Assembly: GCA_045837725.1 (NCBI GenBank)
Contig: JBEWZL010000272.1
Coordinates: forward strand, 124,001-188,000
DNA: 64,000 bases
Direction of reading: 5' to 3'
Source: Vermamoeba vermiformis
Lineage: Eukaryota > Tubulinea > Echinamoebida
Below, one piece after another: positions 35,041-49,319 of the stretch (positions within the stretch are counted from its first letter, which is position 1; the number at the start of each line of letters is the position of its first letter). A program made the position numbers and the translations under genes. Below the pieces are notes generated by a model that saw nothing but the letters and a program-made list of their open reading frames with translations, ran no database searches and was not told the origin of the DNA.

Positions 35041-37099
35041 TTAGTTCAATGGCTTAATAGTGCAAGGACACGGCGAGTCAGGCTTGGTAACGAATTGTTG
35101 AACGCTGCCACTCAAACCGTGCTTGCGTGCATCAATTTCAAAGTCGCGGATCAGCATAGCAGTGGCAAACTTCATTTCAGTCATGGCGAATGTCTTTCCG
35201 ACACAGATGCGCAAACTATACACGACGATGATTAGTCAAAGGTGTAAGGTACTAAGATTAAGGAAATGAATAGCGAAGACTTTAACAAAACTGGACGTGA
35301 GAGTCTTGGTCTTTGTCTTACCCTCCGCCGAATGGAACGTACGAGTGCATGGGACGTTTTTCCTCTTCTTCTTTGGTAAATCGCTCGGGGTTGAACTTCT
35401 TCGGCTCTTTCCAAAATCGTTCGTCCATGTGCAAGTACTCAGTGGAGCAGACGAGGGCAGCACCCTTGGGCACCATATATTGACCGACTTTGAGGTCTTC
35501 AGTGAGCTCACGACGCATGAGATACGAGACAGTGCACATGCGCATGGATTCTTTGATGACCATCTCCAAGTACGGAATGTTGTTGAGTTCAGCCATTGTA
35601 GGAACTTTATTGCCGATGGCCTTCTTGATTTCATCACGGAGCTGTCGGAAACATCCTGTCAGTAATGCCAATGACATATATTATAGGGAGTACTAGTATT
35701 TCGGGCCCTCGTAGTACGTACTTTTTGTTGTTCAGCAAGGTGGTTTCCGAGCAAGTTGAACATGAACGTCAACGAGATGGACGTTGTTTCGTTACCAGCG
35801 ATCCTAAGATACGTCTTTAGTCATCTTTCTATCATATGATGATTGATTATTGCTTACATGAAGGTCATGCACTCGCTGTACAAGTCATCGACTGAGATCT
35901 GACCTTCAGAGTTTTCTTGAGAGGCACGCAACAACAAGTCCAACAAATCAAGGCGGTCATCATTGAGAGTACCAGCGGCCTTTTGTTTCTTATAGTTCTC
36001 GATCCTAGTCTCGATCAGCTTGGTGATGGTATTCTTGACGAGTTCACGGGCAGCGAAGAGTTTCTTGTTTTCAGGCAAAAACGGCAACCAATCCCAATAA
36101 GGAGTTGAAGAGTAGATAATTCTCTTAACGGCCGTATCCAAGATGTAGTCCATCGCCTTAAAAAGCTCCTTGTTGGAATCACCTTCGATCGCTGGACAAA
36201 AAAATTAGAAAATGGTGGCTGGGCTCAATATGACTTACATTTAAAATCAAAGCCGAAAGCAGCGTGTCCAATGGCATCAACAGTAAGTTTCTGGAATTCA
36301 GGCCAAGTTTGGATCTCGGCGTGACCGTTTTTGGCGAGATCCTTCCAGCGCTGAGCAAGTCGCTGAACTTTTTCTACCATAATCCAATCGGTCTTCTGCA
36401 AGTTGGTGTTTTGGAAAACTAAACAAAAGAAGTAAGCTTTTGCGGCCTAAATTTGGATCTGATCCGCTAGTTCCGGTAATGATGAAGATTTTCAGGGAAT
36501 TGATGTGGAAAAAGGTGGTTACTTACTCGGTGAAATCAAGCGACGGTGGAATCTCCATCTATCTCCGTAGCCCATGGAGAAGATGCCGTTGACTAGAAAA
36601 AATGGTCAGATCGAAGCAATTTGTACTAAGCCAAGACAATCTTACTTTGAGTGGTATCGATGAAAGGCTCGGACATGGCAGTGCCTCGTTCGTTAGAGAC
36701 TTGGAACATCAGCTTTATGTGCTCGGGGTTGCTAATGACGACGTCTGGAATGAAGCCGTAGAACGCAAACTGCGATCAGATCAGCAACAAAAATAAAGAA
36801 ATAAGAGCTAACTTACAACTTCACCGTATTTAGGAATGAATTGGTCAAAGCCTCGGCCGTAGCTACCCTTCTTGGCCAGTACATCTGGAATGTTTCCAAA
36901 GTACGCGTTTGGCTTGGGGCCAGGAAGGTGGCCAATCAATCTCTTCATACGATCCTATAGCATATAATAAGATAATTATTTGCTTGCAAGCATTGTTATT
37001 TTAAGGTTCGGTGCATACGATCTTGGCCTTCTGAGCATTAAACCAATTCAGGACGATAACAAGTACTACTAAACCGAAGGTAATCCAAATGCTGAACAT
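35041..37099 (-). CDS. Cytochrome P450 monooxygenase
   Basis: Microsomal-type P450 in about nine exons. The N-terminal anchor MFSIWITFGLVVLVIVLNWF is followed by the proline hinge HLPGPKPNAYFGNIPDV. The I-helix oxygen-activation motif AGNETTS, the ExxR pair in VIKESMRMCT, the PERF segment KFNPERFTKEE and the heme loop YVPFGGGLRICVGKTFA (FxxGxRxCxG, with the Cys thiolate ligand) are all present. The length of about 500 residues is normal. The substrate cannot be told from sequence; it shows general similarity to CYP3/CYP5/fungal fatty-acid or sterol-type P450s. There is no gene-cluster context with the methyltransferase next to it. Confidence 0.94.
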
Positions 37100-37561
37100 T
37101 TTGAGAATTGTGTGCTTGATTTAGAGTGTTGAGCTACAACAGAAAAGATAAAGCTCTATCGTTTCATTTCGCTGAAAACTAAAAATAGAAATTTTGTCTT
37201 CGGATTATCATCAAACTCCTGATACCTACAAAAGGGGTAAAGTATATACGGCACCGATGGACTTAAAAAGAAAATTGCCACCTCGTTTAGAAGATCCTGG
37301 ACCAGCGTTGAGATCTACACAGATCTTGGAAGACCTCCGATCTTTCTATCGTCGATCTGGATGCATTATAAGCCTGTTTTGTCCAGTTCACGTGATTCGT
37401 TGGCTGCAGTATTCATGCGGTTAGTACATTGGCACGTGCTTTTTTAGTACGACGAAAAGCAAAGAAATTGATTTGACCAAAACTTGCCTAGTTGTTAAAC
37501 GCATTGTATACTATAAGAGCATTAGTGTTTATAAACACTCCACAGTACCATCAAATAGCAG
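37100..37561. other. Divergent promoter region, no gene seen
   Basis: This separates the P450 (minus) from the methyltransferase (plus). No supported coding feature; an open frame at 37194-37424 lacks homology. Confidence 0.4.
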
Positions 37562-38695
37562 ATGAGCGAAAAGAAAGTGTCCTCGATCGTTGCTCGTGCA
37601 ATGAATTCATTGCAATGGCGACGTGGAAACGGCAGCGATGATACACATTCCATTGAAATTAAGGGCAATAAGCTTGCTCTGCTTCAAAAACCAGGTTAGT
37701 CTTCGAAGACCGGAAATTAAATATTTAAATAATCGTTATTTTAAATTGTTATTATATTTAAGGCTTATCACGTATTTGTTACCTTTTTGATTATCTAAAT
37801 ATATGATAATTTAATTTTTAACGAATATTATAGAGATACAAAAGCAAGATCTGGGTACTGGAGGCACAGTTTGGAACTGCGCGATCGTTATTTCAAAATA
37901 TTTCGAAAAATTATCGGAAAAAGAGAATTGGTCCGATAAAAATGTGTTGGAAGGTTAGTATCTCGAGAACAAAATCAAATCCGTCAAAGATTCTGTTATC
38001 AACCAAAAATTCCGCTTATGCAGCTTACTTATTCTTTCATATTTAGTTGGTAGTGGTACTGGTATAGTCGGCATTACTACAGCCTTGACAATGAAGCCAA
38101 AAAAATTGCTTGTAACGGACATTGAACAACAGCTCGAACTCATGACTACCAATGTAAATAACGTGCGCGAGCAAATTAACGATAAATCAGTAAGTATCAC
38201 TCTATATAAAACATATAATATCATAGATTGATATAAAGAATGCATAGGACTTGGATTGTATTTCGATTCAAGAATTCGATTGGAGCAAAGACGAAGTCAA
38301 GCTGGATCCGCCTCCACCATATGACATTGTTGTGGCTAGTGATTGCGTCTGGCCGAAGATCAACAACGAATTATTGATAAATGCATTGTTAAAAGTTACT
38401 GGTAAGTCTGCAATCGAGGCAAAAAGTCGATCTCGCTCAGGTGGGATCCGTTACCCCTAATAACAATAGAAGTGATTCTTATAGCATTTAACTGACGCAT
38501 AAGCTTGTTTTAGATGAGAAGACGTTGATTATTCAAGCATATGAATATCGTGGTGAAAGTTGCCGAACGACGTACTTCAAAAAGGCCGAACAGTTCTTTA
38601 CATTCGAACGCATTCCCGAAGAAGAATTGCACCAACAGTTTATTGTAGATGATATTGAATTATATCGCGTGCGTCGCAAGCCTGAAGCAAAGTAA
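37562..38695 (+). CDS. METTL21/FAM86-type protein methyltransferase
   Basis: SAM-dependent class I methyltransferase of family 16, whose members methylate lysines on chaperones and translation factors. Five exons. The preceding strap QDLGTGGTVWNCAIVISKYF is typical of the family (GxxVWxxAxxLxxY). SAM motif I is VLEVGSGTGIVG; an acidic residue in LVTDIEQQLELM binds the ribose; the (D/E)xxY-like post-motif is PPYDIVVASDCVW. It ends YRVRRKPEAK. Length about 240 residues, normal for the family. The particular protein target cannot be assigned. Confidence 0.85.
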
Positions 38696-38826
38696 AATAA
38701 AGTCCTAGCTGATCCTGGATTCAAACGTCATTTTGTCAACGGCTGCAAGAAAAAAAAACCAGTTTAAGAGCTATTGCGTCTTTCTCAAGAGTATCCACAA
38801 AAGAAGCACCTTGGCGCAACAATCAA

Positions 38827-41800
38827 ATGGAGGGTGGTCAACCTCAGCTGGTGGACGACATCTGGTTCTCGATCTTCGGCTCGCTTCCTTTGCAAACGAA
38901 ACTTTTAATTGCTCAGGTAATTCAAAATATATTTATATAATATTTAATAATGCAATATCCTGCGATTTTCTATCCCGGTTTGGAAGCGATTTATGCTGCT
39001 CAAAAATTCGTTCTCGTAAAATTGAGAAATTCTACTTCTAATACTAACCTTTCATAAAGAAAATACCTTGATAAATTTACTGATTTAAATACGAGGTTTC
39101 AAAAAGCTGGAGGGAAATTGCAAGACATCCCGTCAACTGGACGCGACTTGAGGTTGCTCTGGCTGGTCCATATGTTCATATAGATGCAAAATTAAGGAGG
39201 ATGAATAGTTTCTTCAATTTCGTAACCAAATATTGCTCATCCCTGACAGATCTCTACGTTAATGTCGGATTCGACGACAGCAGCGTAAAGCAATTGAATT
39301 TTGGCCAAACTGGCCTTGATTCGTACATGAAGGAGTCGTCACGACACTTGGATGAGTTATTTCAGATCACAACGTTGCGAAGAGTCACAATAGTGGACTT
39401 TGTTCACCTTGGCTACAGACCAGCGAAGCTTCCGTTATGCAAAGACTTGCGCTTGCTAAACATTAGGTGTATTACCACATATGACGACTTCGGACTATTT
39501 TTACAGGTACGAGCACGACCAACTAGTTTCAGACCTAACCTTGGACAGGAATTGCCTAATTTGGAAGAGTTGTACTTGTCAGAAAACGCACAATATGGCC
39601 CAATTTTTGCAGCGACATTGAATAAGGCACAAGGACTGCGCATTCTAGCTATTCCGGAGGCACCTTTAAAGTCAGGCTCGATCAAAATCTCTTGCCCTTC
39701 GTTGGAGTACGTCGTGATTCTTTCGTATTCTAAGATCACTGAAACCATCAAACAAAATATAACAAATGGAATCGTGGTTTCGAAGAGGCAATTCTCAAAA
39801 GAGATGTTCAAGGGAGGAAAAGCCGTTACTAGCGAACTGAAAAAGCTTGCGCCGCTGTTGAATCAGCAGTATTTCAGTGCTGAAGGCGGCCTTCCGAGAA
39901 CAATTTTGATGTATCTTACGCATGGATACGACATGTTCAAAGAAGTCATTCATTTTTTGGTCAGAGAGCTTCACTTTGACCTCAACTTAATGTACGTAAA
40001 TTTATCGTTACCGAAGTTATCACTAACTTTTCCACCAGACCTAACGAATTCTTCTATCGACCATCATTTTATCGCGACTTTGGTGTAAGTACCACATATG
40101 TAGTAACACTCTCAGACCCTAACCGTAATCAAGCATTTCGGCGATATTTTACTTCCGCTTGAAGTTGCCGTTATAAAGGGAAATGTTGATGCGGTATCCG
40201 ACCTGCTAAAGCTTGGCGCAAGGGCTGAATATCCCTTCCCGAATCGATCGCCTCTGCAATATTGTTCTGAGAGAGCGCAGCTCTACCTCGTGTTACTGCA
40301 ACACGGAGCAGATCCGAACAAAGTAGTCGATGGGGCGCCAGTATTTATTAAGGCATTCAAAAGGCAGAAGAGAGGTAAGTTAACATTATTTTACGTATCT
40401 TGTTTTGCTAACGATTTACGCCAGACCCGATTATCATTAACGCGTTGCTTGACAAAATCGACGTTACATATCAAACGAAGGAGGGATCTCTCCTTGACGT
40501 AAGACGCGTTACTAATGCCCTCTACAAAAATTAACATCTTTGGTTAGTTGGTTATACCTGATTGGGAGACGTACGAAGTATTGCTGGCAGCGGGTGCCAA
40601 ACCTACGGCAAAAACCGTAAAGCTATTGCTAGCTCACGATGCATCGAGGGTAAATGCTTTAAAGTAAATATAAATTCGTTCAATACTAACACAATTTGTA
40701 CGGCAGATTAAGGAATTACTGGTCACCAAAAAGCTGACTGCTGACATGTTTGACGTTGAAACCGCTGCGAGTGCCATTTTGCATGGCCATGGACAGTATA
40801 TGTACGGTTAATATTGTTGTATTTGTGGTCCGATACTAATGATTCGTTGTAGGGAGGATGTTCTCAAGTCATTCGAGAACAAAAAAGACTTAGCGGGAAT
40901 GACGATTCTGCATTACGTGTGCTGTAGTTATTCTACGTCAAGCAGGCAGGCGTATCCATCGAGCCTAACCTATGAACCTGGCCGTCGTTGGCATATGATC
41001 GAGGATGTAGCACCTACTTTGTCTTCAGTCGCAGCCTCAAAGGATGAACGAGTCATGCCCAATATGCCATCTTCAATGCCATTTGGGCAACGACCCTTCG
41101 TGCCTACTGATGAACGAGTCATGCCAAAAAGGCTATCTACAACGCAAGACAAGCCACTGGGGGAACGACCTTTCGTGCCTACTGATGATAAGAACCCAGA
41201 CGGGAAATCTCCCGTAATCACACAGCCATTCTCGTTCGATTTCTCAGTTCCCATTGGCTTCGGATCCGCGCCTTTCTCTCCTTTCAACAACAACACAACC
41301 AACGCGACCAATCCTTTCGAAACTCCAACATCCGGTGCACCATTTACCTCTCCGTTCTCAGCGCCCGTTGGCTTCGAATCTACTCCTCCTTTTCAGTTTA
41401 GTGGCAATGCACCGGCCCCGTTCAATCCAAACAGCCCTTTTGGAGCAATTCCAATGCCCGCCTCACGTCCGACTGTAGGGCCCTATCCTATTGGAGCCAA
41501 ACCAGTGTCATTGAAAGGCAATAGCAGTGGATTTGAAGCACAAGCTCCGATTCTTTCGAAAGAACAACGGTTCGAGTCCAGTATTCAGTTTATTCTGGAC
41601 GACGTGAACACAAAGAATAACATAGGTGAGACAGCATTGCTTATGATAGTCAAAGCTTGCATGAAAGAAAGCGACAAACAGCATCGAGTCGATGCGTTAC
41701 TCAAAAGAATGGCTGACGTCAATTTGAGCGTAAGAACTAATCTCGGTCTTGTGCATCGTTGATGACTTACCATCGCTAAATTTAGGACTGTAATGGTTGG

Positions 41801-44027
41801 TCGCCTTTGCATGCCGCTTATTATTGCGGTCATTACAAAGTTGCCAAGACTCTCTTGGACAATAGAGCGAATGCTAACGCGCAAGATCAGCACGGAGTTA
41901 CACCTCTTATGGCTGCTGTTTATGGCTTAAAGCACAATAATTTGTCTGAAGATATAATCGACACTCTTTTTGACAACTTCGGATCTGATGTTAAATTGGA
42001 CTTCGGTTTGACGGAGAAGGTATGTCCTGTCATGCTTGAACTGACAAGTAACTAATTAATTTTATTACTAGTATTCGCAGAGAGCCTTGTTGCATTTTAT
42101 TGTTTGCGTGCTCTCCGATGCCAATGTACTTGACAGGGTTCTGAGCAAGACCAAACACGATGTTAACGCACGGCACGTATCGTTCAATGTTTCTTCACCG
42201 GTCTTAATACTTCCTTAGTGATTCAGATGGCTGGACGCCTCTTCACTACGCAGTGATGTTTGGCAAGTTCGAACTAATTCCCGTTCTCAAAAAATTTGGA
42301 GCAGATTTCAATGCGCAATCTTATGGCATGAGATTGACACGTAAGTTTGCGGGTGTTTAATATGAAAGCTATTAACATTTTTATAGCTGCCATGTTGTTG
42401 TTGCATATGACGACTCCGGCCTCACCGTACCATGCTTGCTTGGAGAACTGCAACTTGATCTTGCACGGCACCCGAAAGTTGAATAGTAGCTCCAGGTAAG
42501 TCATTCGATCCAGTTAATGTATATGAATTGACCTTTCTACAGCTGCGAAACAATTACTGGGGACATCGAAGTGATTGAAGCGCCGTGGAATGCCCAGGGT
42601 CCTCGTATTGCTTCTAATCCAAGGTAAATCGTATACTAATTTTTTAACCATCTCTCTAATTGTTTTAGGATTAACTTGCGGAATGCAATGCTTGCCCTAG
42701 ATAGTTTACTGAACGAATCGAACATTGATCTGGTGGATGCAAGCGGAAATTCCTATCTTCATTTGGTAATGATCTCGCGGTATATATTTAACGGTTTTTA
42801 ACATTATTATGATAGCTTGTGATGCATTCGGACTCCAGCAAGGTCGATTTTATCGAGTGGTCAAACAAAGTGCCTGGTTTGCGCGGCCAATGGAACGCGA
42901 AGAATTACAACGATGAAACGCCATTCTTATTGTAAGTCATATTGTAACACTATGACTAAATGCTAATATTTAATTAGGCTATCCAAACAAGCCTTGAGTA
43001 GCAGATCGGCGTTATTTGGGTAAGTCTGCAGTGACGAGGTCGCTTCCGATGCCTAACTCTTTGTTATTAGTCATAAAGTTGACATTTTGGGCATCATCGC
43101 ACATTATCAGATCGATTACGCGACTCCCAATAGCAGAGGAGAGTCGCCGATAGGATACTTAGTCATGGGCAAAAGTTTCTGGAGCTTGGCTTCTTCGTGG
43201 CTTGCACTGCCAGGTACTTGATTACATGCACTTGTATCAATCCTAATTTATGATTATCACCAAGGGTTCGATCTCTCAATGCAAGAAAAATCAAGTCCAG
43301 ATTTGTGGGAAAAGCTGTGGGACAGAAACCTTCTGACAAAACAGATCGTCGATCAAATCATTTGCGTCAATCCCGCGATGCTGAACAAGCCTGGTAGCGC
43401 CAAGAAAAAGACTTTGTTGATGCTTGTGCTTGAGCGGGTAAGTTACATTGATTAGCTATTATGTAAGTTAACAACAAGAAAGATTGTGGACGAAAGCGGG
43501 ATCGGAAGTGACACGGACACGTCAGGAACGTTAGGCTCGCAGTTGGAGTGCAGCAGAGTGTTTTTTGATTCGCTCGCGAAGTATAAGCCTCACTTGAACA
43601 TTCAAGACATCAACGGCAACACAGCACTTCACATTGCGTGTCAGTACTTTCATCTCGGTGCTGTTGACGCGGCCAGATATCGTGTCAGAAACGTCAAGTC
43701 CCAAACATACATGAAAATTGCATTTGCATTGCTGGAAGGTAAGCTAGAAGTGGACTTTGTCTCAGACGCCATTCTAATCTTGGTTGTTCGTCAAAAGCGG
43801 GAGCAGATCCGACGATCAAAAATCGACTGGGACTGAGTCCGTTAGACTACGCACCACACCTAATGGATTTGAACACGCCATTTATTCGAGATTGGATTGT
43901 ACAAAGTGAAGCAACAGGTAGCGAAGCAAAAGCTATTTCGAAGGCAGAACCAACCGTCCGTTCCCGAGCAGAGAAACTGTTTAATTATCAACACTGGAAT
44001 GAGACCAAGAGTGACGATGACGAGTGA
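38827..44027 (+). CDS. F-box/LRR-like/ankyrin protein, paralogue A
   Basis: First of three complete tandem paralogues. About 20 short exons. The F-box is split by the first intron: LVDDIWFSIFGSLPLQTKLL, then VSKSWREIARHPVNWTRLEV. A degenerate LRR-like region follows (LCKDLRLLNIRCITTYDDFG, LPNLEELYLSENAQYG, SLEYVVILSYSKI). Then come many ankyrin repeats (LLQHGADPNKVVDG, GWSPLHAAYYCGHYKVAKTL, ANAQDQHGVTPLMAAVYG, DGWTPLHYAVMFG, NGNTALHIACQYFHLGAVDA), ending with a repeat after an AGADPTIKN exon start. Only this copy has a Phe/Pro/Asn-rich insert at about 41030-41560. The layout predicts an SCF substrate receptor with an ankyrin recognition surface; no substrate is known. Exon joins were judged by homology to paralogues B and C. 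Confidence 0.8.
41043..41183 (+). repeat. Two tandem DERVMP...RPFVPT coding repeats
   Basis: Two adjacent in-frame units of 66 and 75 bp, each starting DERVMP and ending RPFVPT. They begin the disordered insert of F-box/ankyrin paralogue A and are absent from paralogues B and C. Confidence 0.85.
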
Positions 44028-44264
44028 ACTTGCTGCATGTAAAGTGCCTTCTGCGAGGCCATAATCATTAAGACCTTAATGCGTTTTTTGCTTAATTCAT
44101 GTGTGCAATTCCAATGTAGGCGTTTAACACGCTTCTCGGACCCGACGTTCATGAAAATAGGAAGATTCGCGCTGCAGAGAGTCTGAACGAGAGCAGAACT
44201 CGCTTTCTGGCTCTAAACGAATTATTACGAAATCTTACACAATATAATATACTACAGAGCAATA

Positions 44265-47200
44265 ATGTCTTCGTCAATCGAAGATAGATCTGTAGAGCTT
44301 GCTGAGGACAACTGGATCGTCATTTTTTCCTTCTTATCAACGCCAACAAAGCTTAAAATATCGCAGGTAATTTTAACGTTATTATTAAAATTATTACAAT
44401 TAACCCGTAATGATACTCAAAATATAATAATCCAACCAGGAAGGAATAAAAATCTTCAACAAATCTTGCATAAATTACAATTGACGCCCTTATTGCTCAT
44501 TATACTCAAAATATAATAATCATAAATTAATAGATTTTTAGGTGTGCAAACAATGGCGAGCTCTAATTATGCATCCGTCATTTTGGAAAGCTGTCGAAGT
44601 CAGGCTTGGGCGTTCAAGAAGTCTAGGTCTTGCAGTGCAATATCAACGTCTTATCGACTTCATCACCAAATATTGTCCAGTAATTGTAGATCTGCACATT
44701 ACCATTCTTTCGCACCAGGATCTACCCGAAAATTGGTTGAATCCCGTCTTTCAAAGCAAAACATTGCAAAGATTAGCAGTGGTGATGCGTGATTATGAGC
44801 ATGCCTCATCAAATCTTGTTTATAGAATGACTCTCCGGCCAGCGAGTGAAGATCTTAAACTTGTGAATTTAGCCAGCGTCAAGCTTGACAAGAACACGGT
44901 GGAATTACTATTGGTAATTTTATAGACAGCTATATGTATATTTACATTTAAGAGAAAAATGGCTAATTATTGGTTTAAAGCAATTACCGAATTTGGAAGA
45001 GCTTTACTTGCACTGCAATACGCAATTAGCCGAGAATTCTTTAAAACAAGCCAGAAAATTACAGATATTATATGCGTCTCAGGATATTGTCAGGTCATCA
45101 GCCATAGTTGCAGCTTGTCCGTCATTGAAGTACCTGATCTGTCATGTCCTCGGATACGACGACGATGAGGACGATGATTGGAGAGAAGATGAGCGTACCA
45201 TATCAAAAATAGAGAACACAATAGTAGTTACAGATAACACGTTGGATCTGCTGGAAATTGATCCCAACGCACAAATCAATTTTAATCGTGTCGCACCGCT
45301 TGTGATGCCATACACTTGTGGACTAGTAGAAAACGTGTTGGTGCCTATGTCATGCAAATTCAATTCTCTCCAGCCCTACATAGAAAGCTTCGTCAAAGAG
45401 CTTAATTTTGATTTGAACTCGGCGTAAGTACTCTACCGTTTTATCAATTTTTATTGGTTAGTAATATACACATGAAATATAAATGTAATATAAAACTAAA
45501 TATTAATTTATTGTTAATTTTTCTAGGTACGCATCTCAATGCCTTTATCGACCGTCGTTCACTTTTTCTGCTCGTCATACGGTACGTTACAAGCCAGAAA
45601 AATGGTGCTTTAAATGAAATATTAACTAAGGTTATTTTTCTTTAATTTTTCAGCGTATGTGCTTCGGAAGTAATTATATTCAGCCCGAATATTTAGAAAA
45701 ATATCCAATTGAAGCAACTATTACACAAGGAGACCTGAAGATCGTCGAAGAAATAATCAAACTCGGAGCTTGGGTGGAATGTCCTGAACCTAATAGGTCT
45801 TATTTAACTATCGCCTATCGTGCGGATATTCGCCTTTTATTGCTTCAACACGGAGCGGATCCGAACAAAAATATTGATGCGAAGGAGTACTTGCCAGTTT
45901 TTGCATATATGTTTATGGATCCACGATTTGAAGGTGATAACATTTATATTATTTTCGTTCGTAATATTAACCATTTTTCCTAGACTCCGCTGAAGTTGTG
46001 CGTGCACTCCAAGACAAATGTGACTTAAGCGTAAAAATCCTGGGCAAATCACTTTTACACGTATGAAATGTTGATGAGTTATTATATAATGATCTTTTGG
46101 TGTTTAGTGGGCTATAAGCAATCAGAAATGGGAGTCTTTCGATGCACTGATGGCACATGGACTACAATTGTCGCAAAAGGATCAGCTGCACCTCTTGAAA
46201 CGCAATCCTCCGTTGGTACGCATCATATTAATTGCAATATAATGATAAAACAATTTCTAACTATTTTTGTTAGTTCGTTGAGATGATTTTGAACAAAACT
46301 TTGGACATGATGCAATTCGATACCAAAGTTGCAATTGAAATGATACATATGGATCTAGCGCCATTAATGTAGGATAAAATACCGAATAATTAGGTAAATT
46401 AATAATTTTTGTAACAGAGCACCGTACATGAACGAGAATATGAATAAACTGGACGAGTGCGGATACACGTTGTTCCATTACATGTGCCTGACTGGAAAAG
46501 ACGATCAGTTTAGTTTTTTAGAAGAGCCGGAGTTATTTGAAGGAGAGAAATATCGATGGAAGTTAGCGGATCCGGAGAATTGTTCGTGGAGGAGTTCCCA
46601 ACAAAAAGTCAAGGACATTCGCAACGAAAATGAATCGGAACAAACCGATCAAAATGAGACAATAATACACCAGGCATATATCTACGAGTCGAATGAGGAC
46701 AAAGAACAGTCTATTTATGAAAAATTGCGACTGAAGCAATTTCAGCGGTCACCAAAGAAACCAAAGCCCAAGTTCACTATACAAAATCTACCGCCAGTTA
46801 CTATTGTTAATCCTGACGTGGCGATATTGACAAAAGACAATGAGACTGGATTACTTCTCGTGTGCAAGTCTAGTTTCACACCCGAAGAGATGATGAGACG
46901 TGTCAAAGAACATTTGTCGTTTGGTGCTGACTTTAATTTGCCCGTAAGTCAATAACGAGACAAAAATAGTAATTTTTAGCTTTAACGTAAAGTATCTTAA
47001 CAGGATAAATTCGGCTGGACACCGTTACATGCGTTATGCTACGGTCAGTATTGGCAAGTAGCGTGTTTGTTGCTAGAGAACGGTGCAAATATAAATGTGC
47101 AAGACAATCACGGAGTTACGCCCTTTATGGCTGCAATCTATGGGTACAAACGCTTGGCTGACAGGGCGGAGAACCCTAGCTCGTTCACTGAACACTTTCT

Positions 47201-49202
47201 CTCGTTAATGAAAGCGACAAAAGAATCGATTACTAGCATTGATGCAACTGAAAAGGTACGCGTTGGCGTTGGTTCTTCGGCTGTAGAAATTTCTAACGAG
47301 TTTTCCTGCAGTTTTCAAACCGAACGTTGCTTCATCTGGCAGTCAGTGTCAACGACAAACACTTGATATCAGCGCTGTTAAAAACGAAACTTGACATTAA
47401 CGCAAGGTAAGGAAACTTAACGAAGCTACTTAAGTTCGACTCGAAAGAGCTAAAAGTATTTCTTGCAGAGACGCGGATGGCTTTACACCGTTGCATCATG
47501 CAGTGATGTACGGCCACAATGGAGCGGTAGAAACACTTGTTAAGAACGGAGCTGACCTGAATGCACAAACAACTTCGCTCAGATTAACACGTAAGAATAG
47601 GCTGGACTCTGACGAACAATTTGCTAATTTTATGTATTTGATAGCTGCAATGGTTCTGATGCAAATATTATCTGTTTTCAAGACCTCGAAATATGCTGAT
47701 AATGTTCCGCCTAATGTTCCGTACTTCAAGTACCTCGAATCTTACAACACCATTACGCGCGTTCGCCAATGTTGGAGAGACGTAGAGTACGTCCAAAGAA
47801 TTTAAAAATATTTTGTTTACTGACTTTGGGACAGCGATTTGAAGGTTAATGTTGAGCTGTGTGATGCGCCCTGGCATCATAGCGACCTTTGGTTCCACGG
47901 CTCTTCTTTGTACGTACAAACGTATCATTTAAACTTGTTAGTAACCTCATTTTGTTACGTATATAGTGAGACATTGACTAACTGCGATGAAATGCTTGAG
48001 TTACTAACCAGCAAAGCGAATCTGACCTTGACCGACATCAACCGAAATACCTACCTTCACTTTGTAAGTATTGAAGCATCGATCTTAAATAATGCTAATA
48101 AGAACTAAATGCACTTACAGCTTATCATTCTTTACGGCGACAATTTCTCCGGATTGAACGAGTGGCTTGTTAAACACGAAGAACTGAACAGCCAGTGGAA
48201 CGAGAAAAATGACAGCAATACGTCAAGTTTTCATTCGTAAGGACAATTGAGTTTAAGCTAGCAATTTGATCTAATTAGCTTTGCAGGTTATGTTCGCAGC
48301 TTGATAGGACGAAAGTTTATTCTGCAAGGTACGTCCAGACATTTTTGAGCCATGTCATTAATAAGTTAATTAGCGAAGAAGCATTTTTATACGACCTTGT
48401 CACCAAGTATAATATTGATATCATGGCACGTGGTAGTTCAGGAAAGTTCCCGTTGTATTTTATCGCATCCGCCAAATGGTCTTCGTTCTCATGGGATAAA
48501 TGGACCGCATTACAAGGTAATCGCTATTATAATATAACGTATCATTTTTTAATATTTAATCAGGTGTTGATTTAAGCGTCGAGTTGCCAGAGCCACATGT
48601 ACCTGATTTCTTCGAAGTCTTGTGGTCAGAAAAACGCGTCAGCCTAACGATGTTAAAGGACATTTTGGCGAAGAATCCTGCTTATCTCGAGCGACGAGAT
48701 CAAAACGGAGAAACTTTTCTGATCAGATTGATTCGACAGGTACGTGAAAGACCGAAACAAAGTGCTCAACTGACCGATGAACTAGATTGTCGCTGGTGAT
48801 CTAAAGCTGGATGTTCTCGAAGTTATACTCGCGTATACGTCACATTTGAACATTCAAGACGTGAATGGCAACACAGCGCTGCATATTGCGTGTCAGTTCT
48901 TTCATCTCGGGGCCGTTGACTCGATCAGATCGCACCTCGATAATGTACACAAATCTTATTTATTCTTCGCTACTCCTTTCATACTATTGGATGGTAAGCT
49001 CGAGCATATGATATGTACTATATTAACTGGTTCTATATTTGTAGCGGGAGCAGATCCGTACATCAAAAATAATCGCGGTGAGACGCCGTTGAGTTATGTT
49101 CCAGCATTGATGAGTCATTATCAACACTTGTATAAATGGATCAAAAGTGCTGCTGAAAGGGCTTTAGACATGGAAAGGGAATACGGAATGGAAGTTGATT
49201 AG
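44265..49202 (+). CDS. F-box/LRR-like/ankyrin protein, paralogue B
   Basis: Same intron-rich layout as its neighbours. The F-box halves are VELAEDNWIVIFSFLSTPTK and VCKQWRALIMHPSFWKAVEV. The LRR-like part is NWLNPVFQSKTLQRLAVVM, then an acidic patch YDDDEDDDWREDE not present in paralogue A. Ankyrin repeats include LLLQHGADPNKNIDAKEYLP, GWTPLHALCYGQYWQVACLL, INVQDNHGVTPFMAAIYGYK, DGFTPLHHAVMYGHNGAVET and NGNTALHIACQFFHLGAVDS. A charged linker (EGEKYRWKLADPENCSWRSS) replaces the Phe/Pro-rich insert of A. It ends SAAERALDMEREYGMEVD. Starts 237 bp after paralogue A. Probably an SCF substrate receptor, by domain content only. Confidence 0.8.
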
Positions 49203-49319
49203 GCACGTGAGTTGCCCTGAAATTTCAGAAAAACACATCTCCGAAATAAATGTCGCGCATATTTAATTACTTTTTTGAAAGAATACATATATAATCTTTA
49301 TTTGATGATATAGTAGATA

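Noticed and set aside
37194-37424. Open frame between the P450 and methyltransferase genes
   Set aside because: No homology or splice partners; probably promoter DNA.
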